Assembly (NCBI GenBank): GCA_947650285.1 | Contig: CANTFL010001360.1 | Coordinates: 496,001-560,000 of the forward strand | Length of the DNA stretch: 64,000 nt | Source of the DNA: Hyaloperonospora brassicae | Lineage: Eukaryota > Oomycota > Peronosporomycetes > Peronosporales > Peronosporaceae | Reading direction: 5' to 3' | Shown here: in pieces, positions 11,635-22,751 of the stretch | How positions within the stretch are numbered: the first letter of the stretch is position 1 | Layout of the letters: each line of letters begins with the position of its first letter | The notes under the pieces: model-generated | Seen by the model: the letters and a program-made list of their open reading frames with translations, nothing else | What the model was told of the DNA's origin: nothing | The model's database searches: none | Position numbers and translations under genes: made by a program

Positions 11635-12726
11635 CTACGTCTTTGGATGACCACGCGAAGTGTGAGACGTCGACTTGGATCGCCATAAACGACTGCGCTT
11701 TTGATTGTTGGAAGTCGACTTGGATCGCCCCAAATCATTTGGCATTCGTCTGTGGGAAGTCGACTTGGATCGCCACAAATCGTTAGGCCGACTCCTTTGT
11801 AAAGTCTTCAGCTGATCTGCGACAGGGTCAAGTTCGGGATACCTGCCAATCTCCTGAAGCAAGTTATTGCTTTGGATCTCCAGTCCCATGTATTGTCGTA
11901 GCAGCTTCACTGGCTCTTCAAAAGGATGAGAGTCGGCCATGTATCGCTTGTTGTATCTGTCAATGTATCTCAGCCACAAAACTGGATACGCTGGCAACGA
12001 TTCAACAAAGTGTGGCATGTCCAAGTGCAGTATCTCGAACACTTGTTCAGGGCTTACCTTTTCCTCAAGCCACACGTCCATCAGCAATTTGCTGGTAGCA
12101 TCTGACGGGTCACTGCGAAATAGCAGGTATAGCATCTGGTCGGCGCGATCCTCCATGTCCGGTCGAAGTTTTGCGATTAGCTGAACCAATCTCTTCATTC
12201 GTACCTCCTTCTCCAAAGGGTCGATTTCGCTTGTGCTATGAGCGTACGTATACTTGACCAACAGCTTGACTACCTCTTCATCGCCGAAGGGAAGATTCTG
12301 AGCTCGGTGCATGTCGATGTACCGAAGCCAAAGCTTGAACCGATTAAGATCGACGGACCACTTTTTCGTCCCTCCGACGCGCAGCTTGTCGAATGCTTGT
12401 ATTGGGTGAACTTGCTTGCTTGACCACTCCCTCATTTTCCAACTACGCCAAAGATCCATGGCACCAGTCCATGACCCAGGAATCGATCTCTCCTCGCTCC
12501 TCTGGACTGCACTGTTCGTCTTGCCCACCGATGAGTTGCGGTCGGCCTTATCAACAAACGGCACGTATGGCGACGAGTAGTATCCTGCGATGGACGCGGT
12601 CTCGCTTCGGCTTGGAGGAGTACTCGGGTTGGAAGAAGCGTCGGTGGTCTGGTTACTGCCGACGATCGTTGACTCAGCTGTTCCCCAACAGAAGGGGATG
12701 AAGACCAAGACCACGAGACAATGCAT
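11635..12726 (-). CDS. Secreted LWY-type effector-like protein, without a canonical RXLR
   Basis: The frame is open from 12834, but the Met at 12726 (residue 37 of the longer frame) is followed by a clean signal peptide, MHCLVVLVFIPFCWGTAES, and an initiator CTCATTCC lies 41 bases before it, inside the longer frame. I therefore take 12726 as start (363 residues). After a Ser/Thr-rich segment comes QRSEERS, an EER-like motif; no RXLR precedes it. The body carries W/Y-type helical modules: LWLRYIDMHRAQN, then VWLEEKVSPEQVFEILHL, then VLWLRYIDRYNKRY. In Peronosporaceae such modules occur in host-translocated effectors that act inside plant cells. The C-terminus has three 15-residue repeats ending WRSKSTS or GRSKSTS. 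The gene is isolated in a gene-poor region, as is common for effectors. Effector role is inference from fold and signal peptide; no target can be named. Confidence 0.78.
   Translation of the reverse strand: MHCLVVLVFIPFCWGTAESTIVGSNQTTDASSNPSTPPSRSETASIAGYYSSPYVPFVDKADRNSSVGKTNSAVQRSEERSIPGSWTGAMDLWRSWKMREWSSKQVHPIQAFDKLRVGGTKKWSVDLNRFKLWLRYIDMHRAQNLPFGDEEVVKLLVKYTYAHSTSEIDPLEKEVRMKRLVQLIAKLRPDMEDRADQMLYLLFRSDPSDATSKLLMDVWLEEKVSPEQVFEILHLDMPHFVESLPAYPVLWLRYIDRYNKRYMADSHPFEEPVKLLRQYMGLEIQSNNLLQEIGRYPELDPVADQLKTLQRSRPNDLWRSKSTSHRRMPNDLGRSKSTSNNQKRSRLWRSKSTSHTSRGHPKT
11669..11774 (-). repeat. 45-base coding repeat at the effector C-terminus
   Basis: GTCGACTTGGATCGCC recurs at 11669, 11714 and 11759, exactly 45 bases apart, encoding the RSKSTS repeat of the effector-like protein in frame. 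Confidence 0.9.
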
Positions 12727-12766
12727 GTGCACGTGTCCCCAATGGTGCTTGTTGGACGATTTTATC

Positions 12767-12774
12767 GGAATGAG
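12767..12774 (-). promoter_or_regulatory. Initiator of the effector-like gene
   Basis: The minus strand reads CTCATTCC, a full match to YTCANTYY and to the oomycete core TCATTCC, 41 bases before the ATG at 12726. It decides the start codon: the Met at 12834 would lie upstream of transcription. Confidence 0.5.
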
Positions 12775-12839
12775 AGAAGCAGAAGGAAACCTTCTTGGTA
12801 ACAATGCGTGGACCGATCCGAACGTCCGTCTCACGGGTA

Positions 12840-14112
12840 GTGTTTGTCACAGAGGAGCGTGCGCGTACTTTTGGTCACTGCGAAGGCAAACTGTCAACAG
12901 AAACAGGCGACTGCCTTGCGTGTGAATCCCTTTCGATGGGATGGTCAAACGAGCCGATGGCGGATATCTAAAGGTCTCATTCCATGCGGACTCACCACTA
13001 TGGGGGCTCAGTTGAGCGGAAGCCATCGCTTTCACGTAACCTTGCAGCTCTGATAAAAAGTGACGCTCCTTGTGATATGAGAAGGCACACTGTCGTCGAT
13101 CAGTCGCGGCGATTGTAGTGGGAGCGCCCCTATGTGCTCGTCCATGTCGTGCTCACCCTTTGCTTGAGATTTGGATACCTCAAGTGCGTGCGAACAACAG
13201 CAGAGTATCAGCCGTTCTGCCACATGCCCAAACTTTTGTCCGAGGGTTTGCAGGTGTAGAAAAGCGAGCACTTGCCAATGATACGGTCCGGAATGATGCG
13301 AGGAGATCACGGACTCTTTTATGCGTGAGCGTACTCTACTTTCAGCACGACTACTAGCAATGTGACTCGTGCGCGTCAGTTATCTGTTGTTCTTTGTTCA
13401 GTACAAAGCTGAGCGCACACGACTGCCTGCTCATTCCAATCGGTAAGCCAATAGCTTCATTCCAAGTGTTGAAGCCGAGCAGGGCGTTCGCATTCGCTGT
13501 TTGCACTGCCGGGCACGAATGATATGGATATGAGCGGAAGCTACGAACGAGCATGTGTTACTATCCGATCTTCTCACTATGGACCGACGATGTAGTAATG
13601 GCTAAGTTTGAAGCGTAAATGGCACAGGGCGAGCCCTGACGAATGATTGCAGGACATCATTTTAAACGTCAATACATATTTTCTCGTCGATAGTATTCAG
13701 CAACATTAGCTCAGCGGATAGTATCAGCATATTGGATCAGCAGGAAAAATCGGCAATAATGACTCCGGGATAATATCCAGCATTGTATTATCTGGGGTGA
13801 AAGCTGAATGATCGCTGCCTTTATGGGTGGTGTTATTTAGCTTCAATGAGGTCATGGCGCGTGATCGTAATACAGTACATTACCAATTCAGTTGACTGTG
13901 AAGTTACCACATCTTGTAGTAAATCCTTACGTTCAAGTACATAAGAGCTTAGTTATTGTCAATATGACTATGACACTGAGTCAGTTTTTGTTCTAGGCAA
14001 GACGAGCGCTAGCTTGTCAAAGCTAAAATTACACGAAGCATTCTATGTTGTTGTTTCTTATAAGAAAGGAATGATGGTAAAATAGATATCTGACTTTCTA
14101 GTTTTACGCACG
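12840..14112. other. 1.3 kb without a recognisable gene
   Basis: AT-richer towards the right. Only short random frames; the stretch runs into the degenerate LTR at 14113. Confidence 0.45.
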
Positions 14113-14506
14113 TGACTTCGTTAAGGATACAAGCTTTGTTCTGCAGCGGAGCTAGCACAGATTCTAGCAAGGAAAGGCTGTCCGCCAAACGAGCAAGTTA
14201 GTTCGTTTCAAGAACTCGACTCTACAAGTCGACGAGCTTAAAGCTCCAGGTCCTTGTTCAAGGGACACAACGATTCAGCGAATCAACTGCATAGTGTATT
14301 CAGGAGTCATTTCATAACATGGCTTGACTCTCTTACGTCATGAGACGCCTTAAGCAGGCACGTGTGTCTAACAAATCATGAGGTAAATTGAATCTTATTT
14401 TGTTTCTATGCGAAAGGACACCTCAGAATAAACGTACATAATCCAGACAATAGTGCTCTAATTAGTACCCTTATAAGATCTTGTATCTGGTGGATGACAC
14501 ACGTTA
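14113..14506 (-). repeat. Degenerate copia-like LTR (copy A)
   Basis: This stretch aligns by eye, with many differences, to 59561-59931. Shared blocks include (minus strand) TCGAGTTCTT, CTGAGGTGT.CTTTCG and TGTCTGGAT. Immediately beyond its right end is CCCCCAACAACTGA, which on the minus strand is a polypurine-like TTGTTGGGGG just before the LTR, as expected for a 3' LTR of a minus-strand element. Boundaries are estimates; no target duplication was found. Confidence 0.5.
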
Positions 14507-15217
14507 GCCCCCAACAACTGACTCCTCAATTTGCCAGCTACCGCACAAGTGGACAGAGACAAGCCCACGCTTGCTCTTCCGCTGTTCGTTCGCCTGCAAG
14601 CCTTCGCTCTACGTCCCTCCTCGGTTCGTGCTGCGCCTCAGCCTTAAGCCTCCGACCCTCTTGCTACCTAGCCAGTTAGGCGCCTACAGTCTTTACTGAA
14701 AGTTCATCCCTGCAACGTAACTTGAGTTCGCGCTAAGTCTTCTCCGAAAGGAATCGTTTGGGTTGGCCCCAACTACCTTTGAAGCACGACACTAGCATCG
14801 AGAGGTGTTAGTTGTTACACGTACCCGAACGCTAGGCCGAACGAATGTGGTCGTTAAAAAGTTTTACTTATGTGGAGTAAGGAGAAAACTCAGAGGTAGG
14901 CTGTACTTTCACTTGGTCCGGGTATCGAGGTACCTTTCGACCGGTGTTTGCTTAGGTGTCCTCGATACTAGAGCTGCGGATTCCGCCTTCCCCTTTCCCT
15001 TTTATGGTTTCTGGCTCTCATCTATCGTCTCTGCCGCGTGCCTGTCTCCTGCTGTGTATAGGTGGTACTTCCCATCTGGTGCGATCTCGTCTCTACCGCT
15101 GCCTGGTGTTACGCGGGCATAAAAGGTGCTTCGCATTTTCCTGTTCTCGACTATTCCTTTTTCAGCTGTTACTTTGTGCATCGCCGGTTCTATTTCGTCG
15201 TCGCGTCGTTTGCTCCT

Positions 15218-17194
15218 ATGAGTAGGGGAAGTGGCGGTCCACGGGATAAAAAATGGCGTCATGCCTGGAAGACAGCCGCCCCTCGAGTGGACTTATCTCG
15301 ACCAACAGACGCTGTATTTGCGAAGGCTGAAAGTGTCTTGATGGACCCTGATCGCGCTGTGTGTGACAAGCGTTGTGCCGCCCTCGCGGGCGTGCCTCAA
15401 CAAGTTTCGCCTGAACTATGTCTACCGATGTGGATACCTGCCCGTGATCTTTCGTCCACGTTTTCCGGCACTGAAATTATGACGTCTCTTGGCTCATCGA
15501 CTCAATCCCTTCTGTGGAAGGAGAGCCCTGCGAACTTACGGGACTTCAAAACAATCCGTAACGCCGGTATTAGCTTTTTGTGTACTAATCGGGAAGTGTG
15601 TACGAAATTGGGGGATTAAGTGTATCGATTTGCGGTCGCTCTTTCAAGGCCCAAACGTACTCCAAATACTCCCATTGGTACTACGTTGTTCTTCAGCGCC
15701 TACCCGACGACGTATCGGATGGGCTCATCTATGACTGGTTTGCCCATCGAGGCACTCCGCCGGTTTATATTACACCGGCTCAGGTGATCGGTGGTCTGCG
15801 CTCTCGCAACCGCCGGGTGTACTTCAAACAAAAGTCTCATCCACCACCTGTTATTCTGGATAAGCGCACCCCTCTCTGCCAAATCCAGTCACTGGTTAAG
15901 GATTTGCAGTGTTGCACTATAGCTTGGGGCGTATAACCGCACCGTTCCACCATTTATTGCAGCCTTACGTGCGACGATTCAGTCGGACAGTAAGTTTCAA
16001 GCTACAGCTACCTACCCGTTACCAACTAACGAAGCCACTCCGCCTCAGTATGACAATGACAGCGACTCAGACGAAAATAGCTCCATGGCTTCCGTCCTCG
16101 ACCCTGACAATGCGCCAACTAGATTGGATTCGTCTGACTCGGATTCCGGCCATTCTGGTGACATGGACGATGTGGAGTCGACAATTACGGTTCGCTCTAA
16201 ATCTATATGGCCCACTGGACCAGCAACTGATTTTACGGTAGGCGCTATTGACTCGGTTTCATTTGCCCCCGCCCGTATCCAACGGGACAAGTGTCTGGTC
16301 TTCGGGCCCATCCCTGCACGAGTTGTTCAGCTGGCGACTCTTCCTCCCTATCAATTGGAATATCCGTACATATTCTCGGTAAATTCCTACGAATGACTCA
16401 GCGAAGGATCTGACGGCTCTATTCCTCCGGATCAAGACATCCTCTTCTGGGATCGATCGCTTGATCCTCCTCGTTCGGTCAATTCTTATGTAGCACTTGC
16501 TGCATTTTCTGAACGGATCCTTAATATTTCCGTCTATTAAGGCTCGGTGGAGCACTTGACACTTCAAGAGATTTGTGCTGTGATCGATGAGTTTTTGCGC
16601 ACTTTTGACTCTGAGACCGATCTCGATAGCGTCATGTCCACGGTTAAAGCCCAACCGAGTCTTCTGCGTGTTCTGTCAGACACCAAAGATTCTGGCAACC
16701 TCCAATACCTCCGCGCGAAGGTATTTGGTCATGCAGTGCTTCGAGTTGATGCAACGCGCCATTACCCTTTGCCGGACGAAAGCAAACTTTCGACGAGGCT
16801 TGGCACCTTGTATTATACACTGACTGACTTGGACTATCAGTCAATTCCCAGCCAGATTTGCCAGGATTAATACCACTGCTGGGGCCAAGTAAAATTGGCT
16901 AAATTTGATTTGGCACTCCAAATCATTGCACCCAGCATCCATATGGATCCTCTCAAATTATATTCCATTATTGGCAAGTCAGCGTCTGCCCTGCTCCACC
17001 CTCTTTGGCTTCTTTGGGACGACAAAACCTTGGCGTCCATCACACTGTCTCCGCTTTTGGACCGAATTTTAACGACGGCGGTCCCAGCCGATCTTCATGA
17101 TACTTTTGCCTTTTTGAAGGAGCGAGCCACCTCTGTGGTAACCCATCCTAACGCTTTACTCGAAGGAGTCTTGGTCCCTTCGGAGCTATTCGAT
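15218..17194 (+). pseudogene. LINE ORF1-like remnant
   Basis: Starting at Met 15218 (MSRGSGGPRDKKWRHAWKT), the frame stays open to 15619 and continues in a second frame with VYEIGGLSVSICGRSFKAQ and LPDDVSDGLIYDWFAHRG, then in further frames at 16085, 16547 and 16895 with HLTLQEICAVIDEFLRTF. No zinc knuckle or RRM was identified with certainty. It lies directly upstream of the endonuclease and matches the place of LINE ORF1 (RNA-binding, particle-forming). Several stops and at least two frame changes rule out a functional product. Confidence 0.6.
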
Positions 17195-17204
17195 TAACGC
17201 CAAT

Positions 17205-20200
17205 GGCTGCAATGCCATCACGTATTCTACTTTCAACTATTTTTCCAACAATTTCCACCTGGTCGGCCTCCAAGAGACCCGTTTTAATGGAATTAAGAGC
17301 TTTAATAGGTTCAAATACCTCTGGAAAACTTCTTCCCGGCTCAATTCAAGTTTTTGGTCCCAAGACAACATGACCTCCTTCACTGGGCTGGTGGGTGTGG
17401 GCTTGCTTATAACCCCAACCTACCCAAATTCTTGCTCTCCACGATGTTACTTCCCGCTACGTCAGTTCTGCTCTGCTTCTCTCCCACTATGTACTGGTTG
17501 CGGGAACGCTGGACTCGATTCGTACCTACATTCATGTCATATATGTACCTGCCTCCCCGGAGCACCGCCCGCAATTTGTTTTGGCCCTGCCTCGTCACTT
17601 CGAGGATGACGCCCAACACATTGTTATGGGAGGCTTCAATACGGTTCTTTCCCCTCAATTGAACCAGGCCCGTTCAACCAATCGTGCTCGCCTTCAAGGC
17701 CGGGACGAGTTACTTAGTTGGATGTCGGCATTACGATTGGTCGACCCGTGGCGACTTCAGCATCCCGACGTTCAAGAGTTCACCGGTCCTACCCGTTCTT
17801 CTCGCATTGACTACCTTTTTGTGATTTATGGACTTTTTCGCTCCGTTTTGAACACGGGTTCCCATGATTTTAAGGCTCAATCTGGAACGGGGGATCACAT
17901 TGGTTTATCCTTTCGTTTTGGCTTCAATACCTTTAACTCTCTGGGCCGTGACCCTTGGAAATGCCCTTCATGTGTTATCCACTTGCCTGAGGCTCAGTAA
18001 TATCTACGTACTTTCTTACGCCGACTTGCTGCGTCATTCAATCCAATGTTGCGGCGCTCAAATTCAGGATGCTTGCTCGATGAGAATAAACGGCAAGACT
18101 CCATCTTTCTTCGCGCGTTGTTTCTAGTCCAAAAGAATACACGTCTACGTGCTATCGAAGATCTCCACCTAGCCGTCAACCGACTTCGCCATCGGCAGGC
18201 TTTGGACCCTTCTGTGGACCTTTCTTCCGCTATTGATTCTGCGCAGGCAACCCTATCCGAAAAAATAGAGAAGCCCGTGCAGTTAGCTCCTCGGCGCAAT
18301 TTCCACATCGACAATCAAGCTACTGAGCGTTGCTAACGATTTCTTTTCGACCCCCCAGGTTCTCCAGAAATTACCTATCCCTGTAAACTCGGCGGGCGAT
18401 TCGGTCTCTACCTGTGTTACATTTAACGAATATTGGTCTGGTATATACTGCTCGCCTTCCCGCGAATACCAGCATGAGCGTCCTACTTGGGCCCGCATGG
18501 GCCTTTCTCGGTTGTAGAGCACACTACACCACGCTTGTCTCCGACAGACCAGGCTTATTTGGACAGCCCCTTAACAGCAAACGACTTCTTTTGGGCTCTG
18601 AAACACACTGCGCTCGGTAAGACGCCAGGACCGGATGGCTTGCCGCTTGATTACTACCACGTCGACTTGCCCATTTGTAGCCGCATTTTCGAGGTGGTCT
18701 ACGGCGCCCAATTTCACAAGGGCAGGATGACTAAGTTCCAGCGACGAGCTCAAATTTCGCTGCATTATATAAACGGCGAGCGCTCGTCGCCCAGCAATTA
18801 TCGCCCTATTTCCCTCCTTAATGCGGACGCTAAATTGAGACCCTAAATTCTAGCTCACCGGCTTGGTCGGGCCTTGGGCTCTCTCTTGCATTCGGATCAA
18901 TATGGATTTGTGCCGGGGCGCGATATTCGAACATCCCATCTTTGTTTCCAAGCGCTTGCTTCCCTCTATTCAGATTCCGCTTCACCGACTGGGGCTGCTT
19001 TACTTGATTTCACCAAATCTTTGAATAGCGTTATTTGACCGGCTTTAGACATGGTGCTTATACACTTTGGGTTCGAATCTACCTTTCGGCGTTGAATACA
19101 GTTTCTATATACCAACACCCTTGTTATATTGATGTTCAACGGCTGCCCTATGGCTCCGTTTGAATTAGGGGTAGGGATTCGCCAGGGAGACCCCTTATCG
19201 CCGGCGTTATTTGTCCTTTTTATTGAGCCTTTATTGAATTATCTTCGCGTCAACATACAGGGTAAAGGACTCCGTTGTGGTTCTTTGACACATTCGGTAA
19301 TCAGTTTTGCAGACGACTGTACCGGTCTGCTGCATGACCTTCGCCTCACTCCAGACTTTTCCGGTTACGTCAAGACTTTTTGTTCGGCGACCGGCATGCG
19401 GCTCAATGATGCAAAGACAGTGGTGCTGCCATATCGGCCCTGGTCTGAGTATTCTAAGCCTCTTCGTCTCGACCTCGAACAATTAGGAGTTGATGTCGTG
19501 GGTTCCTGCGGGCGGACCAAGCTCCTTGGTATTTACTATGGACCTCTGCTTTGCTCTACCCCCCGGCTCCAGCATTTGCTGGCCGACATGCAGACGCGCT
19601 GTTGCCTTTGATCTCACCGCGCGCCCACCCTTCGGGGCCAATTGGTGATTCTGCTGAAAATTATTGTACCCATACTCTGGTACTCGGCCAGTGTCTGTCA
19701 CGTTCCCGCGACTGGTCTTCAAGATCAAGTCACCCGCCCCATATCGCGCTTTATCTGCAAGGATAAGTCAAAATTGCTTTGTCCAAAGACTGATGGTTTC
19801 TTTCCCCTGGCGACATATTCCATTGCTTACAAGCCCATATGCTATGCAAAATTATTTTGGCGGCCAGGGCTCACAATTTTATGGGCCTTCCCACGCGGGT
19901 GAACCCTGTCAATCACCTGTTCGACGAAGCTATCTCTCGTTATGGACATGATTTTGATATACTTTATGTGCCAATTGCGACCGGCCCAGGTTCTCCAATG
20001 TCGTCGTCTCCTCGCCGCTGGTCAGCTCTCGGGCCCTACTGGCATTTTTTTTCTATTTGTCTGGAATACCCGTTTACGCCCATCGGTCATCCGTATGGAT
20101 AATAAGTTTGACAAAATTACCGCGCCGGTACTTGTCAATACTGACCTCACTTCAGAAACTACTGAACGCCCACTGTCTGGGAATTACCGGCGGTCCGTAA

Positions 20201-20933
20201 TGACGACTCTCTTAGCCGAGCTCGAACTTTGTCGGCCCTATGATTTGTTTCGCGCTTGTGGTCCTTCGATTACGGGGACTATGCTCTCCCTCTATATCCG
20301 CTTCTTCAGCAGGTGCCGAGTCTCTAAATTGGAGCTTGTTCTGCTTTTCTGGCTCGTATATACTGACTTTTGGCGCCTTTATGTACTTACCCTAACGGCC
20401 CGATATAAACACCTCGCTATTCTAGCGCATTTCATTGCTGACGTTTTGGTGCTTTTGACTTGGCTGACCTCAGTGTGGCGCACATTCGAAAACTTATTGA
20501 CAAAGCGTCCACCCCCGTGTTGCCGCTGTCCTGTTTGGGCCTCGACTCGGGACCACCGCCTGATATGTGGATACGAGACTTCAAGATGCGGAAACATTTA
20601 TTGCCGTTTTATCCCTATCTATTTTACCGTCTCCAGCACAACGCTCTCTATCGGGGATACCGGTTACAAAACCTTCCCGGGGCTGCCATTCTTTGTTATC
20701 ATGGCTGTGGTGTTCTGGAGACGGCGCCTCATCTTTTTTATTACTGTGCCTTTGCTACTCAAGTTTGGGCCCCCTGGCTCAATCGTTTTACACCTCTGTT
20801 TGGCTCCCCGCTCGACTGGCGGTCGGTTCTGCTATTCCATGTGGTGCCGACACCGGGTGCGCAGCTGACGTATGATAATAGCCTTTTCGTGATTTTTCAT
20901 ATTGTTCGGGCGGTCATCATTCGCTGTCTTTGA
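17205..20933 (+). pseudogene. LINE ORF2 remnant: endonuclease, reverse transcriptase, zf-RVT
   Basis: Fragments in order: endonuclease pieces FHLVGLQETRFNGI near 17.26 kb and HIVMGGFNTVLSPQLNQ with SSRIDYLFV at 17.6-17.8 kb (the APE fold with the D/N and D/H catalytic blocks); RT finger block KTPGPDGLPLDYYH near 18.63 kb; RT palm FELGVGIRQGDPLSPALF and ISFADDCTGLLHD at 19.16-19.33 kb (FADD replaces YADD); and a C-terminal zinc motif CYHGCGVLETAPHLFYYC near 20.7 kb (zf-RVT). A LINE ORF2 nicks the target and primes reverse transcription there. Frame changes near 18.0, 18.3, 18.84, 19.61 and 20.4 kb and multiple stops make this copy dead. Confidence 0.85.
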
Positions 20934-21721
20934 ATTCATCGGAATGATATTCGGTTTAATGACGCTGCGTCGTACCTTCTTGGTATTCAAGCTCGGATTC
21001 ACGCTGTTGTTTATATCCATACCGACTGGTTTTCACAAGACTTGGCCAGCCGCAGCCTACGTCATTCCAGTATCACATTGCGGCAACTCCCCACTTTGCC
21101 CTCTGCTCTTTATCTAAGGCAGTTTCAGCCTACCGGATCCCTGCCTGAAGCTGGATTGCCAGGCCGACCTGGAGATGCGGTATTTTAGGGTGTATCCTGC
21201 CATTCCGCACTTTATCGGTTGGCTACGCCAATTACATTGCGGCACTCTATACCTTCGCCTACCCGCGGACCCCTCTTCCGGTATGCAATGGAATTTATTT
21301 GTCCTGCATAACTCTGTGGCTCCATTCTATGCGACAAATTAATTGGCCTAATTACGCCCTCGCATTATACATTGACTTTTGCACTCGCCACTGACATGGA
21401 ACCTTTCGTACGATTTTTCCATTTTGGATTATCGTATTGCTATTTGCGTTTGTTTGTGGCCACGGATTACGCCGATTTGAGTAACTTGTTGCGAAGTCAT
21501 TTTGAAGGGATCACGGTACTACCGATGTTTTTTACCCTAACGCCTCCGACTATACCGTTACAGTACTACTACCGGCCGCCTCCTATGGGAGGTTTTCAGT
21601 GTGGACCCCAAGGGGACCTGGGTTACGGACGTCCTTTTTCGTACAAGTGTCAAGTAACTACTCCCACACGACAGCACCCGGAAGTGTTTACCGCAAGAAT
21701 TTCCTGTGGTCAAGCTCTTGG

Positions 21722-21790
21722 TGTGGGCGGGGTTTGAACCCTCTCCACCTCCGCAAACTCGTGGCACCTAACCATTAAACCGAAAAGACG
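21722..21790 (-). repeat. tRNA-like SINE head or tRNA pseudogene
   Basis: On the minus strand TTTAATGGTTAGGTGCC resembles a Pol III A box and GGTTCAAACCC an almost perfect B box (consensus GGTTCGANNCC), about 30 bases apart with a T-arm-like stem. The acceptor stem does not close, so it is not a functional tRNA. It directly follows the LINE 3' end in opposite orientation. Confidence 0.5.
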
Positions 21791-22751
21791 TGACTTCTGT
21801 GCGTGGTGCAGCAGCACTCTAGGCTGGTCTGCCTTTCCGGGTTGTCTTTACATACCCCCAGGCACTCTTCACCTTCATTCTCCGTTCCCGCTCTTTTGGT
21901 TGTCGTGCGTTTCTTCGCCTCTTCCTCGGTTGCCCTTCCTCTTTCTCTATAGCTACTCACTCTTTTTTCCTCTCAATTTTTCCTTTGGGATACTTTTTAA
22001 GTATCACTCCTGATTTACCTCTCTACCTTTGACAAACGAAGTACGGTAGCAAGGCTTTTTGATGGATAACAGTGTAATGAAACTTGTTTTCCCCCCAACA
22101 ACTGATAAGGTGTTCTACACTCACCCATCTCTATAGGATACAATCTCTATATAAGGGTCACAATGTCGCCGTATATTTAAACTTTATAAGAATTTGCAAT
22201 TGTTCTCTTTATAAGCGAGTAACATATAAGACACGATTGACACTCGCCCATTTGAGGTGAAAGTTCTCTTTATATGACTCACTACCCCTACTTCTGATGC
22301 TGAAAGAGATACGTGGCATATAATGCGACAGTTTTTCTAGCCGCATATTTTTCTCATTCCTGTTGAGCAACTTTTAAGACCCACAGACGTGACCGAGGTA
22401 AAGACATAGAGCATGTCATAATATGCGAGCTTATAAGGCCCATATTACTGATGACGTCATGACGACAGATTCAGAAGACGAAATTTAATAAGCTGTAAGG
22501 CGATAGATAAGGAGAAATGAAACTAAATTTTCGTAAAGACTCGACTACACCACTGATACAACACGTCCACTCAAGAACATCAAGCCCGTGCAACCAATAT
22601 ATTCAACGAAGCAAGTATCCCTCTCTCTAGAGAAGAAGTACTAGTCTTTCAACCCTGCAAAGAACGCCCAAACATTCGCTTTTACGAAGTGCAGACTTAT
22701 GTGAGCATTTAGTTCCAGCACAGCATTAGTAAATAAACGGCGCATCGGCTC
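21791..22751. other. AT-rich stretch left of the pogo relic
   Basis: No gene. CCCCAACAACTGATAAGGTG near 22.1 kb is a leftover of the copia-like element end seen at 14.5 and 59.93 kb. Related motifs TTCTCTTTATAAGCGAG (about 22203) and TTCTCTTTATATGACTC (about 22264) resemble TTCTCTATAAGAGAC near 24250 on the far side of the transposase and may be subterminal repeats. Confidence 0.35.

Larger units (their letters stand above)
14800..21720 (+). mobile_element. Degenerate LINE (non-LTR retrotransposon)
   Basis: In order on the + strand there are an ORF1-like region, an APE-type endonuclease, a reverse transcriptase with the FADD box and a zf-RVT zinc motif, the standard layout of L1/Tx1-like elements. 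All are broken by stops and frameshifts. The 5' end is uncertain; the 3' end abuts a tRNA-like sequence in the opposite orientation near 21722. Confidence 0.88.

Noticed and set aside
12727..12834. N-terminal 36 residues of the longest effector frame
   Set aside because: An initiator at 12767-12774 lies inside this part and the signal peptide begins at the downstream Met.
15062..15217. N-terminal extension of the LINE ORF1-like frame
   Set aside because: It lacks an ATG (open by chance); the Met at 15218 starts the protein-like part.
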